Part shown: positions 44,672-53,299 of the stretch, in pieces
Numbering within the stretch: the first letter of the stretch is position 1
How the letters are laid out: the number at the start of each line of letters is the position of its first letter
NCBI GenBank assembly: GCA_003152315.1
Contig: PLZV01000037.1
Coordinates: 105,679 to 169,678, forward strand
From: Verrucomicrobiota bacterium
GTDB taxonomy: Bacteria > Verrucomicrobiota > Verrucomicrobiia > Palsa-1439
Length of the DNA: 64,000 bases
Direction: 5' to 3'
The notes under the pieces: model-generated
What the model was told of the DNA's origin: nothing
The model's input: only the letters and a program-made list of their open reading frames with translations
The model's database searches: none
Made by a program: the position numbers and the translations under genes

Positions 44672-45604
44672 TCAACGCGGCGACATGGCATTTCTTGCGT
44701 CCAGGAACTTGAGCTGGCGGTAGAGTTGTTCCAGTAGCGGCGACGCAACTCCCGCGTGTTGAATGGCCCGCAGTGGATTGCCGAAAATGGCTTCGACCTC
44801 CAGTGGACGGCGCTCATCATAGTCGATCTTCATGCTCGTGCGATACGGCGTCATTTTTTCCGTGTTGGAAAGCATTTTTTGAACGATCTCACCCGTGACC
44901 GCCACACCGCACGCTCGTGCATCGGCCACGACTTCCCGCATGATCTCCTCAACGAGTTGGCGAGTGTGCGGTTGGGTCATTAGTTCGCTGGTTGTGGCGT
45001 CGAGAACAACCGAAAGCCCGTTGTAGGGAATGTTCCACACCAGCTTTTGCCAACGAGCGACATCGAGGTCGTTCGCCAGTTCGGTTTCGACCTTGGCGCG
45101 CCGAAAATCGTCAGCGATCGCGCGCAGTCGTTCGCTAATCCCGCGCGTGGCGAATTCACCGAGTGCAACCAGGCTGTAGCCGAGATGACGGGTGTGCCCT
45201 GGCCCGACTTTGTTGGAGCAAAGGAAACACAAGCCGCCGGCAACGCGTTGCGCTCCGACAACCTCAGCTGCTTGGGCCTCCATGCCGAGCCCGTTTTGCA
45301 TGACGAGCACGACACCGTCGTCTTTGACAACGGGCGGTAGGAGTTGTGGCAGCAAGTGATTCTGGGTCGTTTTCAGGCAGACGCAAACGACGTCGCATTT
45401 GGGCATGTCACGCACATCCGCATAGGCATTCACCTTCGGCAGGGTGAAATCACCGTCCGGCGATTCGCAAATCAAGCCGTACTGGCGGACGTGTTCGTAA
45501 TCGCAGTGCAACAAGAAATGCAACTCACAGCCGGCGTGTTGCAGTCGCGCGCCGTAAAATCCGCCGAGGGCCCCCGTGCCGATGATGGCGTAGCTTCGTT
45601 GCAT
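44672..45604 (-). CDS. ketopantoate reductase family (ApbA/PanE) protein
   Basis: A 310-residue NADPH-dependent reductase with Rossmann motif IGTGALGGFYGARL at the N-terminus, NGLG in the VLVMQNGLGMEAQ loop and the ApbA C-terminal helical domain with KLVWNIPYNGLS. It probably reduces 2-dehydropantoate to pantoate for CoA synthesis, but the family has paralogues of other specificity, so I leave the symbol empty. Leftward between rightward genes. Confidence 0.85.
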   Translation of the reverse strand: MQRSYAIIGTGALGGFYGARLQHAGCELHFLLHCDYEHVRQYGLICESPDGDFTLPKVNAYADVRDMPKCDVVCVCLKTTQNHLLPQLLPPVVKDDGVVLVMQNGLGMEAQAAEVVGAQRVAGGLCFLCSNKVGPGHTRHLGYSLVALGEFATRGISERLRAIADDFRRAKVETELANDLDVARWQKLVWNIPYNGLSVVLDATTSELMTQPHTRQLVEEIMREVVADARACGVAVTGEIVQKMLSNTEKMTPYRTSMKIDYDERRPLEVEAIFGNPLRAIQHAGVASPLLEQLYRQLKFLDARNAMSPR

Positions 45605-45671
45605 ACCCCTGAGTTTAGCAAAGCCCAGTTCGTTCTTCTATGTCTTCGTAACGTTGTGCTAGAAGAACCAA

Positions 45672-46532
45672 GTGTTCCATATCCGAAAATACTTCGAGTT
45701 CGTGCGGTTTTCACACACGGTGTTTGCGCTGCCGTTTGCGCTGGCGTCGATGGTGGTGGCGGCGAAGGCCGACCGCGGGTGGCCGGGATGGCGCACGTTT
45801 CTGCTGATCCTCGCGGCGATGGTGTGTGCGCGGACGGCGGCGATGGGGTTCAACCGCATTGTTGATCGCCGACTGGATGCGTTGAATCCGCGCACGGCGC
45901 ACCGGCACTTGCCCAACGGACAGATTCCGCTGGCGAATGCATGCGGACTGGTCGTTGTGAGCGCACTTGGGCTGGGCTATGTGGCCTGGCTCATCAACCC
46001 GCTCTGCGGCTGGCTTTCGCCACTGGCCTTGCTGATCGTGTTCTTCTACTCGTTCACCAAGCGATTCACGGACTTCTCGCACATTTTTTTAGGGCTCGCT
46101 CTTGGGATTGCGCCGCTGGGCGCGTGGCTGGCTGTGCGTGGAAGATTCGATTGGCCGCCGGGCGTACTCGCATTGGCCGTGGTTTTCTGGCTGGTGGGTT
46201 TCGATATCATTTACGGGACGCAAGACTGGGAATTCGACAAGTCGCAAGGGTTGCACTCTCTACCAGTGCGACTGGGGATTGCACCGAGCCTACAGGTGGC
46301 GCGCGCGGCGCACGCGATCATGGCAGCGCTGCTACTGGCTTTCGGGTTGATTTCAAGCCTTCGCGTGCCATACTATATTGGGCTTGCGGTCATTCTGGTC
46401 TGCCTGATCGTGCAACATCGGCTGGCGAGAAAGCGCGATCCGATCAGCTTGAACGTGGCATTTTTTCGCATGAATGCGGTCATTAGTGCCGTCTTCCTCG
46501 GAGCGGTCGTGGTCGATGTGGTTTTACAATGA
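45672..46532 (+). CDS. mqnP: UbiA-family prenyltransferase (MqnP type)
   Basis: A 286-residue membrane prenyltransferase with about eight helices. The first Mg-diphosphate motif is Asn61-Asp65-Asp69 (NRIVDRRLDA) and the second region is DIIYGTQDWEFDKSQGL. GTG 45672 gives MFHIRKYFEFVRFSHT, typical for the family. Its place at the head of overlapping mqnE-mqnA-mqnC genes identifies it as the futalosine-pathway enzyme that adds the polyprenyl chain to the naphthoate ring. Confidence 0.9.
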   Translation: MFHIRKYFEFVRFSHTVFALPFALASMVVAAKADRGWPGWRTFLLILAAMVCARTAAMGFNRIVDRRLDALNPRTAHRHLPNGQIPLANACGLVVVSALGLGYVAWLINPLCGWLSPLALLIVFFYSFTKRFTDFSHIFLGLALGIAPLGAWLAVRGRFDWPPGVLALAVVFWLVGFDIIYGTQDWEFDKSQGLHSLPVRLGIAPSLQVARAAHAIMAALLLAFGLISSLRVPYYIGLAVILVCLIVQHRLARKRDPISLNVAFFRMNAVISAVFLGAVVVDVVLQ

Positions 46533-47737
46533 ACAAGTTGATTGAGCGTTCGGAGTTGCGGGACATTTACGAGAAGGTTGAGGCGGCCCAGCGCATCAAT
46601 GAGGACGATTGCCTCCGACTCTACCGGTCGCAGGACCTGGCCGTCATTGGCATGATGGCGAACCTCGTGCGCGAGCGCAAGAACGGGAACGTCGCCTATT
46701 ACATTCTCAACCGCCACATCAATTACTCCAACATCTGCATTCTCGACTGCGATTTCTGCGCGTTTTATCGGCGCCGGCGTGATGCAGGCGCTTATGAATA
46801 CAACCTTCCGCAAATGATCGAGAAAGCGCAGGATGCTCTCAAGCTCGGGATCACGGAAATTCACATCGTCGGCGGGTTGCATCCTTCTTTCAAATGGGAT
46901 TACTACGTTGACATGTTGCGTTCGCTGAAGGCCCTGGATCCTAAGCTGCATCTGAAAGCGTTCACGGCGATTGAGATCCTGCACCTGTCATGGGTGGGCA
47001 AACGCAGCGTGCCGGAGACGCTCGCCGCCTTGCGCGAGGCCGGGCTGGGCTCGTTGACAGGTGGCGGCGCGGAGATTTTCGATCCTGAAGTTCGCAGTGT
47101 GATTTGCCACGCGAAAGAGTCGGCCGAGGAATGGCTCGACGTTCATCGAACGTGGCACAAGCTGGGCGGACGTTCGACCTGCACGATGCTGATTGGCCAC
47201 GTCGAGAAGGAACATCACCGCGTGGACCATCTGCGTCGGCTGCGAGACCTGCAGGATGAGACCAAGGGCTTCACGGCGTTTGTGACGCTGGCCTTTCATC
47301 CGGACAACACGAAGCTGCCGGATCTCACGGGACCGAGCGGCTACGACGTGCTGAAGACGCTGGCGATTGCACGCATCTATCTCGATAACATCGACCATAT
47401 CAAGGCGTACTGGATTTTGATGGGCCTGAAGCTCGCACAAGTTTCGTTGAGCTATGGCGTGGACGATCTGGATGGCACCGTGATGGAGGAGAAGATTTAC
47501 CACATGGCGGGCGCGAAGACCCCGCAGGAAATGGCGCGTGAAGAATTGGTGAAGGCCATTCATGAAACAGGCCGTGAGCCGGTGCAGCGCGACAGCCTGT
47601 ATCGACCGGTGAAAACAGGCGGGGCCGGGCACGGAGTCCCTACCGCAACGCAAGCTGAAACAGGCAGTGACCTGGGCCTTGTCGGGCCCGCTGAAACCGC
47701 CTATGCCGGCGCCAGCAACGAGGGAGGAGCGGCGTGA
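46529..47737 (+). CDS. mqnE: aminofutalosine synthase
   Basis: A 402-residue radical SAM enzyme with the cluster motif Cys70-x3-Cys74-x2-Cys77 (CILDCDFC). It joins SAM-derived adenosine to the MqnA product to make 6-amino-6-deoxyfutalosine. The ATG overlaps the mqnP stop by 4 bp. After about residue 355 there is a low-complexity tail (TGGAGHGVPTATQAETGSD) not typical of the core enzyme. Confidence 0.94.
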   Translation: MNKLIERSELRDIYEKVEAAQRINEDDCLRLYRSQDLAVIGMMANLVRERKNGNVAYYILNRHINYSNICILDCDFCAFYRRRRDAGAYEYNLPQMIEKAQDALKLGITEIHIVGGLHPSFKWDYYVDMLRSLKALDPKLHLKAFTAIEILHLSWVGKRSVPETLAALREAGLGSLTGGGAEIFDPEVRSVICHAKESAEEWLDVHRTWHKLGGRSTCTMLIGHVEKEHHRVDHLRRLRDLQDETKGFTAFVTLAFHPDNTKLPDLTGPSGYDVLKTLAIARIYLDNIDHIKAYWILMGLKLAQVSLSYGVDDLDGTVMEEKIYHMAGAKTPQEMAREELVKAIHETGREPVQRDSLYRPVKTGGAGHGVPTATQAETGSDLGLVGPAETAYAGASNEGGAA

Positions 47738-48507
47738 GCGGAGCGTTGCCGTGGCGGATTGGGAGTGTGCCCTATCTGAACGCGCGTCCACTCATTTACG
47801 GAATCGAAGACCAGGTCACGCTATCCCCGCCATCGCGGCTGGCGGATTTGATGTGCCGCGGAAAGTTTGATGCGGGCCTAGTGCCGATTGCCGAAGTCAT
47901 CCAGCATGATCGCTACGATGTTCTCGACGGGATTGCCATTGCCACCCGTGGCCGGATTCAGAGTGTGTATCTGGTTCACCGCGAGCCAGTCGAAAGGCTG
48001 AAACGTGTGGCGGTGGACACGGCGTCGCGCACGTCGGCCTGGCTGGTGCGCATCATTCTTCGATACGGTTACAACATTACCCCGGAGTTCTATCCGCGGC
48101 CCGAAGGCGGGAAGTTGTCAGAGCATGAGGCAATGATGTTGATTGGCGACGAGGCGCTCTGGTACCGCACGCGGAACGGCTCGCAACCGATCCTCGATCT
48201 TGGCGAAGCGTGGGTGGAATTGACCGGGTTACCGTTTGTGTTTGCGGCGTGGGCTTTGCAGCGCGGGGTGGATGGGAAAGCGATCGGCGGTCCGCTGCGA
48301 GCTGCCAAGGCCCAGGGGCTTGCGAACATTGAGCGCATTGTGCAAGATGCGACGGAAGCGACCCCGGAAGTCCGTCGCGAATACCTGACGAAGAATTTGT
48401 CGTACGAGTTGGACGCGGCGGAGAAGCAGGGAATTCGGCGGTTTCAGCAGTACTTGAAGGAAATGCGGTTGGTGGACGACTGTCATGATTTACGATACGT
48501 CGCTTGA
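47734..48507 (+). CDS. mqnA: chorismate dehydratase
   Basis: A 257-residue periplasmic-binding-protein-fold enzyme that removes water from chorismate to give 3-enolpyruvylbenzoate, the first step of futalosine menaquinone synthesis. It shows IGSVPYLNARPLIYG at the N-terminus, and VDTASRTSAWLVRIIL and MLIGDEALWYR further on. GTG 47734 overlaps the mqnE stop by 4 bp. Confidence 0.94.
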   Translation: MSGALPWRIGSVPYLNARPLIYGIEDQVTLSPPSRLADLMCRGKFDAGLVPIAEVIQHDRYDVLDGIAIATRGRIQSVYLVHREPVERLKRVAVDTASRTSAWLVRIILRYGYNITPEFYPRPEGGKLSEHEAMMLIGDEALWYRTRNGSQPILDLGEAWVELTGLPFVFAAWALQRGVDGKAIGGPLRAAKAQGLANIERIVQDATEATPEVRREYLTKNLSYELDAAEKQGIRRFQQYLKEMRLVDDCHDLRYVA

Positions 48508-49558
48508 CACAATTCAAGGCAAGGTCTTCGACGGCGAGCGGATCACGCCCGCGGAAGCCGTGCGGCTCTATCACGCCCTGACGCTCCCGGAGTTGGGCGC
48601 GCTGGCGGACGTGGTGCGCGAGCGGAAACACCCGGAGCGCCGGGTCACCTACATCATCGACCGCAACATCAATTACACGAACGTCTGCGACGTGTATTGC
48701 ACCTTCTGCGCGTTCATGCGCGAAGAGCGCGACGATGATTCCTACGTGCTCACCCTCGAGCAGGTGGGCGAGAAGATCAAGGAGTTGGTGGCAATCGGTG
48801 GCGTCCAGATATTGATGCAAGGCGGCCATCATCCGAAACTCGGCATCGACTACTACCTGAACCTCCTGCAATACATTCGCCGGAACTTTCCCCAGGTAAA
48901 CATCCACGGCTTCTCACCGCCGGAGTTCAACCATTTTGCCGAGGTTTTCAAGATGCCCGTCGAAGAAGTGATTCGCCGTTTCAAAGAGGCCGGACTGGGG
49001 TCCATTCCCGGCGGCGGCGGCGAAATCCTCGTCGACCGCGTGCGTCAGCGTATTGCTCCGTTGAAGTGCATGAGTGACGAATGGCTCCGCGTGATGGAGA
49101 TCGCCCATGGCTTCGGATTGAACTCGTCCGCGACGATGATGTTCGGGCATGTGGAGACCATCGAGGACCGTGTCGAGCACCTGCTGCGTCTGCGCGAATT
49201 GCAGGATCGCACGCAGGGTTTCACCGCGTACATTTGCTGGACGTTCCAGAGCGAGAATACCCGCCTGAAGGTGCCGTCCGTCGGATCGCATGAGTACCTG
49301 CGGATGCAGGCGTTGTCGCGCATTTTCCTGGATAATTTTGCGAATGTGCAAGCCAGTTGGGTGACCCAGGGGCCGCAAATCGGCCAGGTCGCACTGAAGT
49401 ATGGCGCGAACGACTTTGGCAGCGTGATGATGGAGGAAAACGTCGTTTCGCAGGCCGGAGCCAAGTTCCGCATCAACGAAGAAACGATGCAGCGGTTGAT
49501 CCGCGAACTCGGGTATGAGCCGCATCGCCGCAATAATTGGTATCAGTTGTTGAACTAG
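48485..49558 (+). CDS. mqnC: cyclic dehypoxanthinyl futalosine synthase
   Basis: A 357-residue radical SAM enzyme with Cys68-x3-Cys72-x2-Cys75 (CDVYCTFC). It cyclises dehypoxanthine futalosine, the third enzyme of the pathway. The start overlaps mqnA by 23 bp, consistent with one operon mqnP-E-A-C. It is clearly paralogous to MqnE but lacks the C-terminal tail. MqnB and MqnD are not in the window. Confidence 0.94.
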   Translation: MIYDTSLDTIQGKVFDGERITPAEAVRLYHALTLPELGALADVVRERKHPERRVTYIIDRNINYTNVCDVYCTFCAFMREERDDDSYVLTLEQVGEKIKELVAIGGVQILMQGGHHPKLGIDYYLNLLQYIRRNFPQVNIHGFSPPEFNHFAEVFKMPVEEVIRRFKEAGLGSIPGGGGEILVDRVRQRIAPLKCMSDEWLRVMEIAHGFGLNSSATMMFGHVETIEDRVEHLLRLRELQDRTQGFTAYICWTFQSENTRLKVPSVGSHEYLRMQALSRIFLDNFANVQASWVTQGPQIGQVALKYGANDFGSVMMEENVVSQAGAKFRINEETMQRLIRELGYEPHRRNNWYQLLN

Positions 49559-49575
49559 AGAGGGAGACGTGTCCC

Positions 49576-50217
49576 ATGGAAAAGATCAAAACGATTCTGT
49601 TGTTTGGTTCCCCCGGCAGCGGCAAGGGCACCCAGGGCAAACTGCTCGGCATATTGCCCGGCTTCCACCACCTTGCTTGCGGCAACGTCTTTCGGTCGAT
49701 TGATCTCAGCAGCGAGGTGGGGAAGGTCTTCCTGCAGTATTCGAGTAAGGGGGAATTGGTCCCCGACGATTTTACGGTGCGTCTCTGGCGGGAGCACATC
49801 GATAAGCTCATTCATACGGGGGCCCTTAACCCCACTACCTCCGTCCTGGTCCTGGATGGCATCCCGCGGAATATTCATCAAGCCAAAATGCTCGATCAAT
49901 ACATCGAAGTGGTGAAATTAATCTGTCTGCGCGCGATCCACAATCGCGATGAGATGATTCGCCGCCTTAAATCCCGCGCGCTGAAAGAAAACCGGCTCGA
50001 CGACGCCAACGACCAAACGATTCGACATCGGCTGGATATTTACGACAAGGAATCGCGGCCAGTCCTGGCTCATTATCCGAAGGAGATCAGCGTGGACGTC
50101 AATGCGTTGCAGGCGCCCATTGAAGTTGCCCATGACATTCTCAGCGCCATTCTCGGCCGTTTTCAGGAAATGCGCGAAGTTCCGCCACCGTCACCAGCCG
50201 TTGTCGCAAGGAATTGA
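49576..50217 (+). CDS. adenylate kinase-like nucleoside monophosphate kinase, short (LID-less) form
   Basis: A 213-residue P-loop kinase with GSPGSGKGTQ (residues 11-20), a DGIPRN box (the usual DGFPRT) and the Arg-rich RRLKSRALKENRLDDAND followed by QTIRHRLDIY. The 25-35-residue LID of long bacterial adenylate kinases is missing between the last two Arg motifs. The AMP-site ACGNVFRS replaces the standard STGDMLR. It may act on AMP or another NMP, so I give no symbol. ATG 49576 follows a GAGAGGGAGA ribosome site and lies 17 bp after mqnC. Confidence 0.8.
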   Translation: MEKIKTILLFGSPGSGKGTQGKLLGILPGFHHLACGNVFRSIDLSSEVGKVFLQYSSKGELVPDDFTVRLWREHIDKLIHTGALNPTTSVLVLDGIPRNIHQAKMLDQYIEVVKLICLRAIHNRDEMIRRLKSRALKENRLDDANDQTIRHRLDIYDKESRPVLAHYPKEISVDVNALQAPIEVAHDILSAILGRFQEMREVPPPSPAVVARN

Positions 50218-50450
50218 GGATGTTGAGGTTGACGCAACAGTTTTCGCCGTTACCCCACGCGACCACTTGGCTTTCAATCCCCATTTCTTACTGTCGAGTG
50301 TTGTACGTTTCTGTTAGGTTTCTCACTCGTAATGGGGGACAGCAACTTGTAACTTTGGGCGGTGTTTAACCGTCTACGTTGGCAAAGCTCAGGGTCGCGC
50401 ACTCGGCCAGCGATCCCGACCAGAAAAACAATCCGAGTAAGGAGAGCAAT
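50218..50450. other. spacer before exported protein gene
   Basis: 233 bp without a gene. CCCCATT (50279) and AATGGGG (50330) could pair with help from CGAGTG/CACTCG inside them, giving a loose stem without a T-run. The ribosome site AAGGAG for the next gene is at 50438-50443. Confidence 0.4.
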
Positions 50451-51164
50451 ATGAAAGCTAAACAGTGGATTGTAATCGGGGTGGCAATCTCGGCAGTCGC
50501 GGTCCTAACGGTATTGGCAGTCCCGATCGCCACGCGCACGTTTCGGACAACGGCGTCAATAGGTGCGGTGTTTCAGGTGCCGAATCCAGCAGCCACCAAT
50601 ACGGATCTGCTCGCGTTCGATACGTTTGCAGGCCATGACTTGGTTAACTTGGCGTTGGGCCAAGCCCTCACAACCGTGCAGACCAACCATGTGCTGGCGT
50701 TGGAGATTAATTGCGATTCAACTTTCGCGAGATTGGTGGTCTTCGACACGGGTCTGTTGAGCAACGTAGTGGACATTGCCGGCAGCACAAACATCTATGC
50801 CTTGACGGGCCAGGACAACGCCGCAGCAGCGGGCCCTAACCACGAACGGTTTGTCATGCGTATGCAGGTCAATACCAACGGCTTCGTACTCGGTGGCTTC
50901 CTAACCGTATCCGGCAGAGTTTATCTTGATCCCACGAATGGTTGCCCACGAGCGTTGCTCGTGGACTCTGACCGGTCGCATGACCGGGGTTTTGCAGATG
51001 CGGCAATCAAGAATCACGATCCAGATTCCAAGGTCAAGGATAGGAACATCACCGGAGAGGCGCACCTGATTGGTGTTGTCAACGTCATCTTTGAAGATGG
51101 CTCGACCAATGTTACGCTCCTTCCGTTCGGACAGTTGACAATGAGACGTCAGCTCCTTCCATAG
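50451..51164 (+). CDS. exported hypothetical protein
   Basis: A 237-residue protein with a signal anchor (MKAKQWIVIGVAISAVAVLT), then a beta-rich, Asn/Thr/Val-rich domain I do not recognise and a short Asp/Lys/His-rich stretch (SDRSHDRGFADAAIKNHDPD) near 175-200. AAGGAG eight bases before ATG 50451 supports this start over the longer frame from 50379. Followed by a clear terminator, so it is a single-gene unit. Confidence 0.75.
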   Translation: MKAKQWIVIGVAISAVAVLTVLAVPIATRTFRTTASIGAVFQVPNPAATNTDLLAFDTFAGHDLVNLALGQALTTVQTNHVLALEINCDSTFARLVVFDTGLLSNVVDIAGSTNIYALTGQDNAAAAGPNHERFVMRMQVNTNGFVLGGFLTVSGRVYLDPTNGCPRALLVDSDRSHDRGFADAAIKNHDPDSKVKDRNITGEAHLIGVVNVIFEDGSTNVTLLPFGQLTMRRQLLP

Positions 51165-51185
51165 CGAAGAATCCGATAGTTGATT

Positions 51186-51224
51186 GATGGGCGAGGGGTT
51201 ATGACCTCTCGCCCATCGTCTTTT
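51186..51224 (+). terminator. Rho-independent terminator after exported protein gene
   Basis: GATGGGCGAG (51186-51195) pairs with CTCGCCCATC (51208-51217); the stem extends inward by three or four pairs. GTCTTTT follows. Placed 22 bp after the stop codon. Confidence 0.85.
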
Positions 51225-51276
51225 GGCGGGTAGGACACTTGAATTTCACGGGCGGCTCTGTTAGGGCTCATTTGAC

Positions 51277-52194
51277 ATGCGCATTGCTTTCATGGGAACA
51301 GCCGAACTCGCCTGCCCGTGCCTCGAGGCCGTGGCGAAACTGTCCGGCCAGCAGGTCGTCGCCGTCGTCACACAGTCCGACCGCCCGAAAGGTCGCGACC
51401 TCAAGCCCGCCCCGCCGCCGGTGAAGGTCGTGGCGGAGCGTCTCGGCCTTCTCGTCCAGCAACCCCTGAAGATTCGTGAGCCCGCCGCCATCGATTCCCT
51501 GCGGGCCGCCCAGCCCGACCTCATCATTGTCGTTGCCTACGGCCAGATTCTGCCGAAATCGGTCCTGGAGTTCCCGCGTCTCGGCTGCGTCAATGTCCAC
51601 ACCTCGCTGCTGCCGCGCTGGCGCGGTGCCGCGCCAATTCAATACGCGATCCTGCATGGCGACCATGAGACGGGCGTCACGACGATGTATATGGATGAAC
51701 ACATGGATACCGGCGACATCATCCTGCAGCGCGCCCAACTGATCCACGCCGACGACACCAGCGCCACGTTGCACGACCGCCTGGCAAAACTCGGGGCCGA
51801 TTTGCTGGTGGAGACCGTGCGGTTGGTCGCTGAGGGCAAAGCCCCGCGCGCGAAGCAGGACGAGACACGTGTCACGCACGCCAAGAAAATCACGAAGGAA
51901 GATGGTCGCATCGACTGGACGCGGTCTGCCGTCGAGATCGAACGACAGGTTCGCGCGTTCAATCCCTGGCCCGGCACCCACACTCACTTGGGCGATTTGT
52001 TGTTGAAAGTGTGGAAGGTCGAAGTCGTGGAAGGCGTCTCGGGTAACCCCGGTGAGTTGCTCCCCGATTTCATCGTCGCTACCAGCCAGGGCGGTGTGCG
52101 CATTCAGGAACTCCAACCCGCCAACAGCAAACGCATGCCCACCGACGCTTTTTTGCGAGGCCACGAATCCAAAGTGGGCTCCATGTTGGGTTAA
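51277..52194 (+). CDS. fmt: methionyl-tRNA formyltransferase
   Basis: A 305-residue formyltransferase with the N-terminal 10-formyl-THF-dependent domain (MRIAFMGTAELACPCLEA, and VNVHTSLLPRWRGAAPIQ with the catalytic Asn/His, then MDTGDI with the catalytic Asp) and a C-terminal OB-like tRNA-binding domain from about residue 205. It formylates initiator Met-tRNA. Confidence 0.95.
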   Translation: MRIAFMGTAELACPCLEAVAKLSGQQVVAVVTQSDRPKGRDLKPAPPPVKVVAERLGLLVQQPLKIREPAAIDSLRAAQPDLIIVVAYGQILPKSVLEFPRLGCVNVHTSLLPRWRGAAPIQYAILHGDHETGVTTMYMDEHMDTGDIILQRAQLIHADDTSATLHDRLAKLGADLLVETVRLVAEGKAPRAKQDETRVTHAKKITKEDGRIDWTRSAVEIERQVRAFNPWPGTHTHLGDLLLKVWKVEVVEGVSGNPGELLPDFIVATSQGGVRIQELQPANSKRMPTDAFLRGHESKVGSMLG

Positions 52195-52307
52195 GAGCGG
52201 TCATGTGGTGCGCCAACCATTGCCCCTACCTTGGCGACAAGTTTCTTAGGCCACGCTCTGAATAATCTGCCAAGCGTATCGTCCAATTCGGCAGAGAGGA
52301 ACGCTAT

Positions 52308-53258
52308 ATGAAAATGAGGTGGACGATTTTGGCGGTTGTGGCAGTGGGGCTATCGGGATTTGCCTTTCAACAGGCTTCGGCGGCGTACGCGTACTCGGCA
52401 GGGGTCGATGTGCGTGAGACTGGCGATTTCCGTGAGCCGCTCACGGTGTATGGAAATTGGGTGCAGACCGGTTCGTACGGGTGGTGTTGGTATCCCGCTT
52501 ACGTGGACGATTCCTGGCGACCGTACACGAACGGGTCGTGGCTGTGGACCGATGGTGGTTGGTACTGGACGAGCGACGAACCGTGGGCGTGGGCGACGTA
52601 TCATTACGGCCGCTGGGTGTACGACTCATATTACGGCTGGCTGTGGGCGCCGGGCACACAATGGGCGCCTGCCTGGGTTTCGTGGCGTGAGGGCGGCGAC
52701 TACATCGGTTGGGCGCCGTTGCCGCCGGGCTGCGATTTCGGCCCGCAAGGCACGACGATCTACGCCGACGAAGTCGTGTATGCACCGAACACGTTCGTCT
52801 TCATAGACCGCCGCCACTTTTGCGAGCCGATCCGGCCGTCCGTTGTCATCGTGAACCAGATGATTGTGAATAGGACGGTCAACATCACGAGGATTCAGCG
52901 GATCAATCAGGTCGTGGTCAACCATGGCCCGCGAGTTGAGGATCTCCAGCTGGTCACGAAGCACATCGTGCCCTTTGCGCAAATCCACGACCTGCGCGCC
53001 GAAGGTACGTCGATCCCGCAGCGGGGACACATTCCCGCATCGCGTGATTGCCCGCGCGAGGACCGCGTAGTCTATGTTTCACCACAAAGCCCGGGCCGCA
53101 ATGTTCCGGTGGTCCGTGGGCCGGACCGGTCACGCGACGACCGTTCATCAGTCGCCCAATCCGCAGCGAACAACGGCCGTTATGACACGGACAGGTTGGA
53201 CAAGCGTCACGGACGCGACATCGATGGCGACTCGTCGGGGAACGGACGCCGCAACTAG
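52308..53258 (+). CDS. exported Trp/Tyr-rich protein (DUF6600-like)
   Basis: A 316-residue secreted protein with a signal peptide (to about ASAAYAY). Residues about 45-150 contain repeated Trp/Tyr/Pro motifs (YGNWVQTGSYGWCWYPAYVD, GWYWTSDEPWAWATYHYGRW, GWLWAPGTQWAPAWVSW), as in DUF6600-like cell-surface proteins. A Val/Ile/Asn-rich middle and a disordered Arg/Asp/Ser-rich tail follow. Function unknown; envelope or polysaccharide association is a guess. Good ribosome site (GAGAGGAA) before ATG 52308. Confidence 0.8.
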   Translation: MKMRWTILAVVAVGLSGFAFQQASAAYAYSAGVDVRETGDFREPLTVYGNWVQTGSYGWCWYPAYVDDSWRPYTNGSWLWTDGGWYWTSDEPWAWATYHYGRWVYDSYYGWLWAPGTQWAPAWVSWREGGDYIGWAPLPPGCDFGPQGTTIYADEVVYAPNTFVFIDRRHFCEPIRPSVVIVNQMIVNRTVNITRIQRINQVVVNHGPRVEDLQLVTKHIVPFAQIHDLRAEGTSIPQRGHIPASRDCPREDRVVYVSPQSPGRNVPVVRGPDRSRDDRSSVAQSAANNGRYDTDRLDKRHGRDIDGDSSGNGRRN

Positions 53259-53299
53259 TCGGCTTGCGCATCTGGCATTGGCCGCTACAATGGCGGCCA

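Noticed and set aside
50279-50336. CCCCATT/AATGGGG stem as a terminator for the mqn operon
   Set aside because: The stem is interrupted and no T-run follows.
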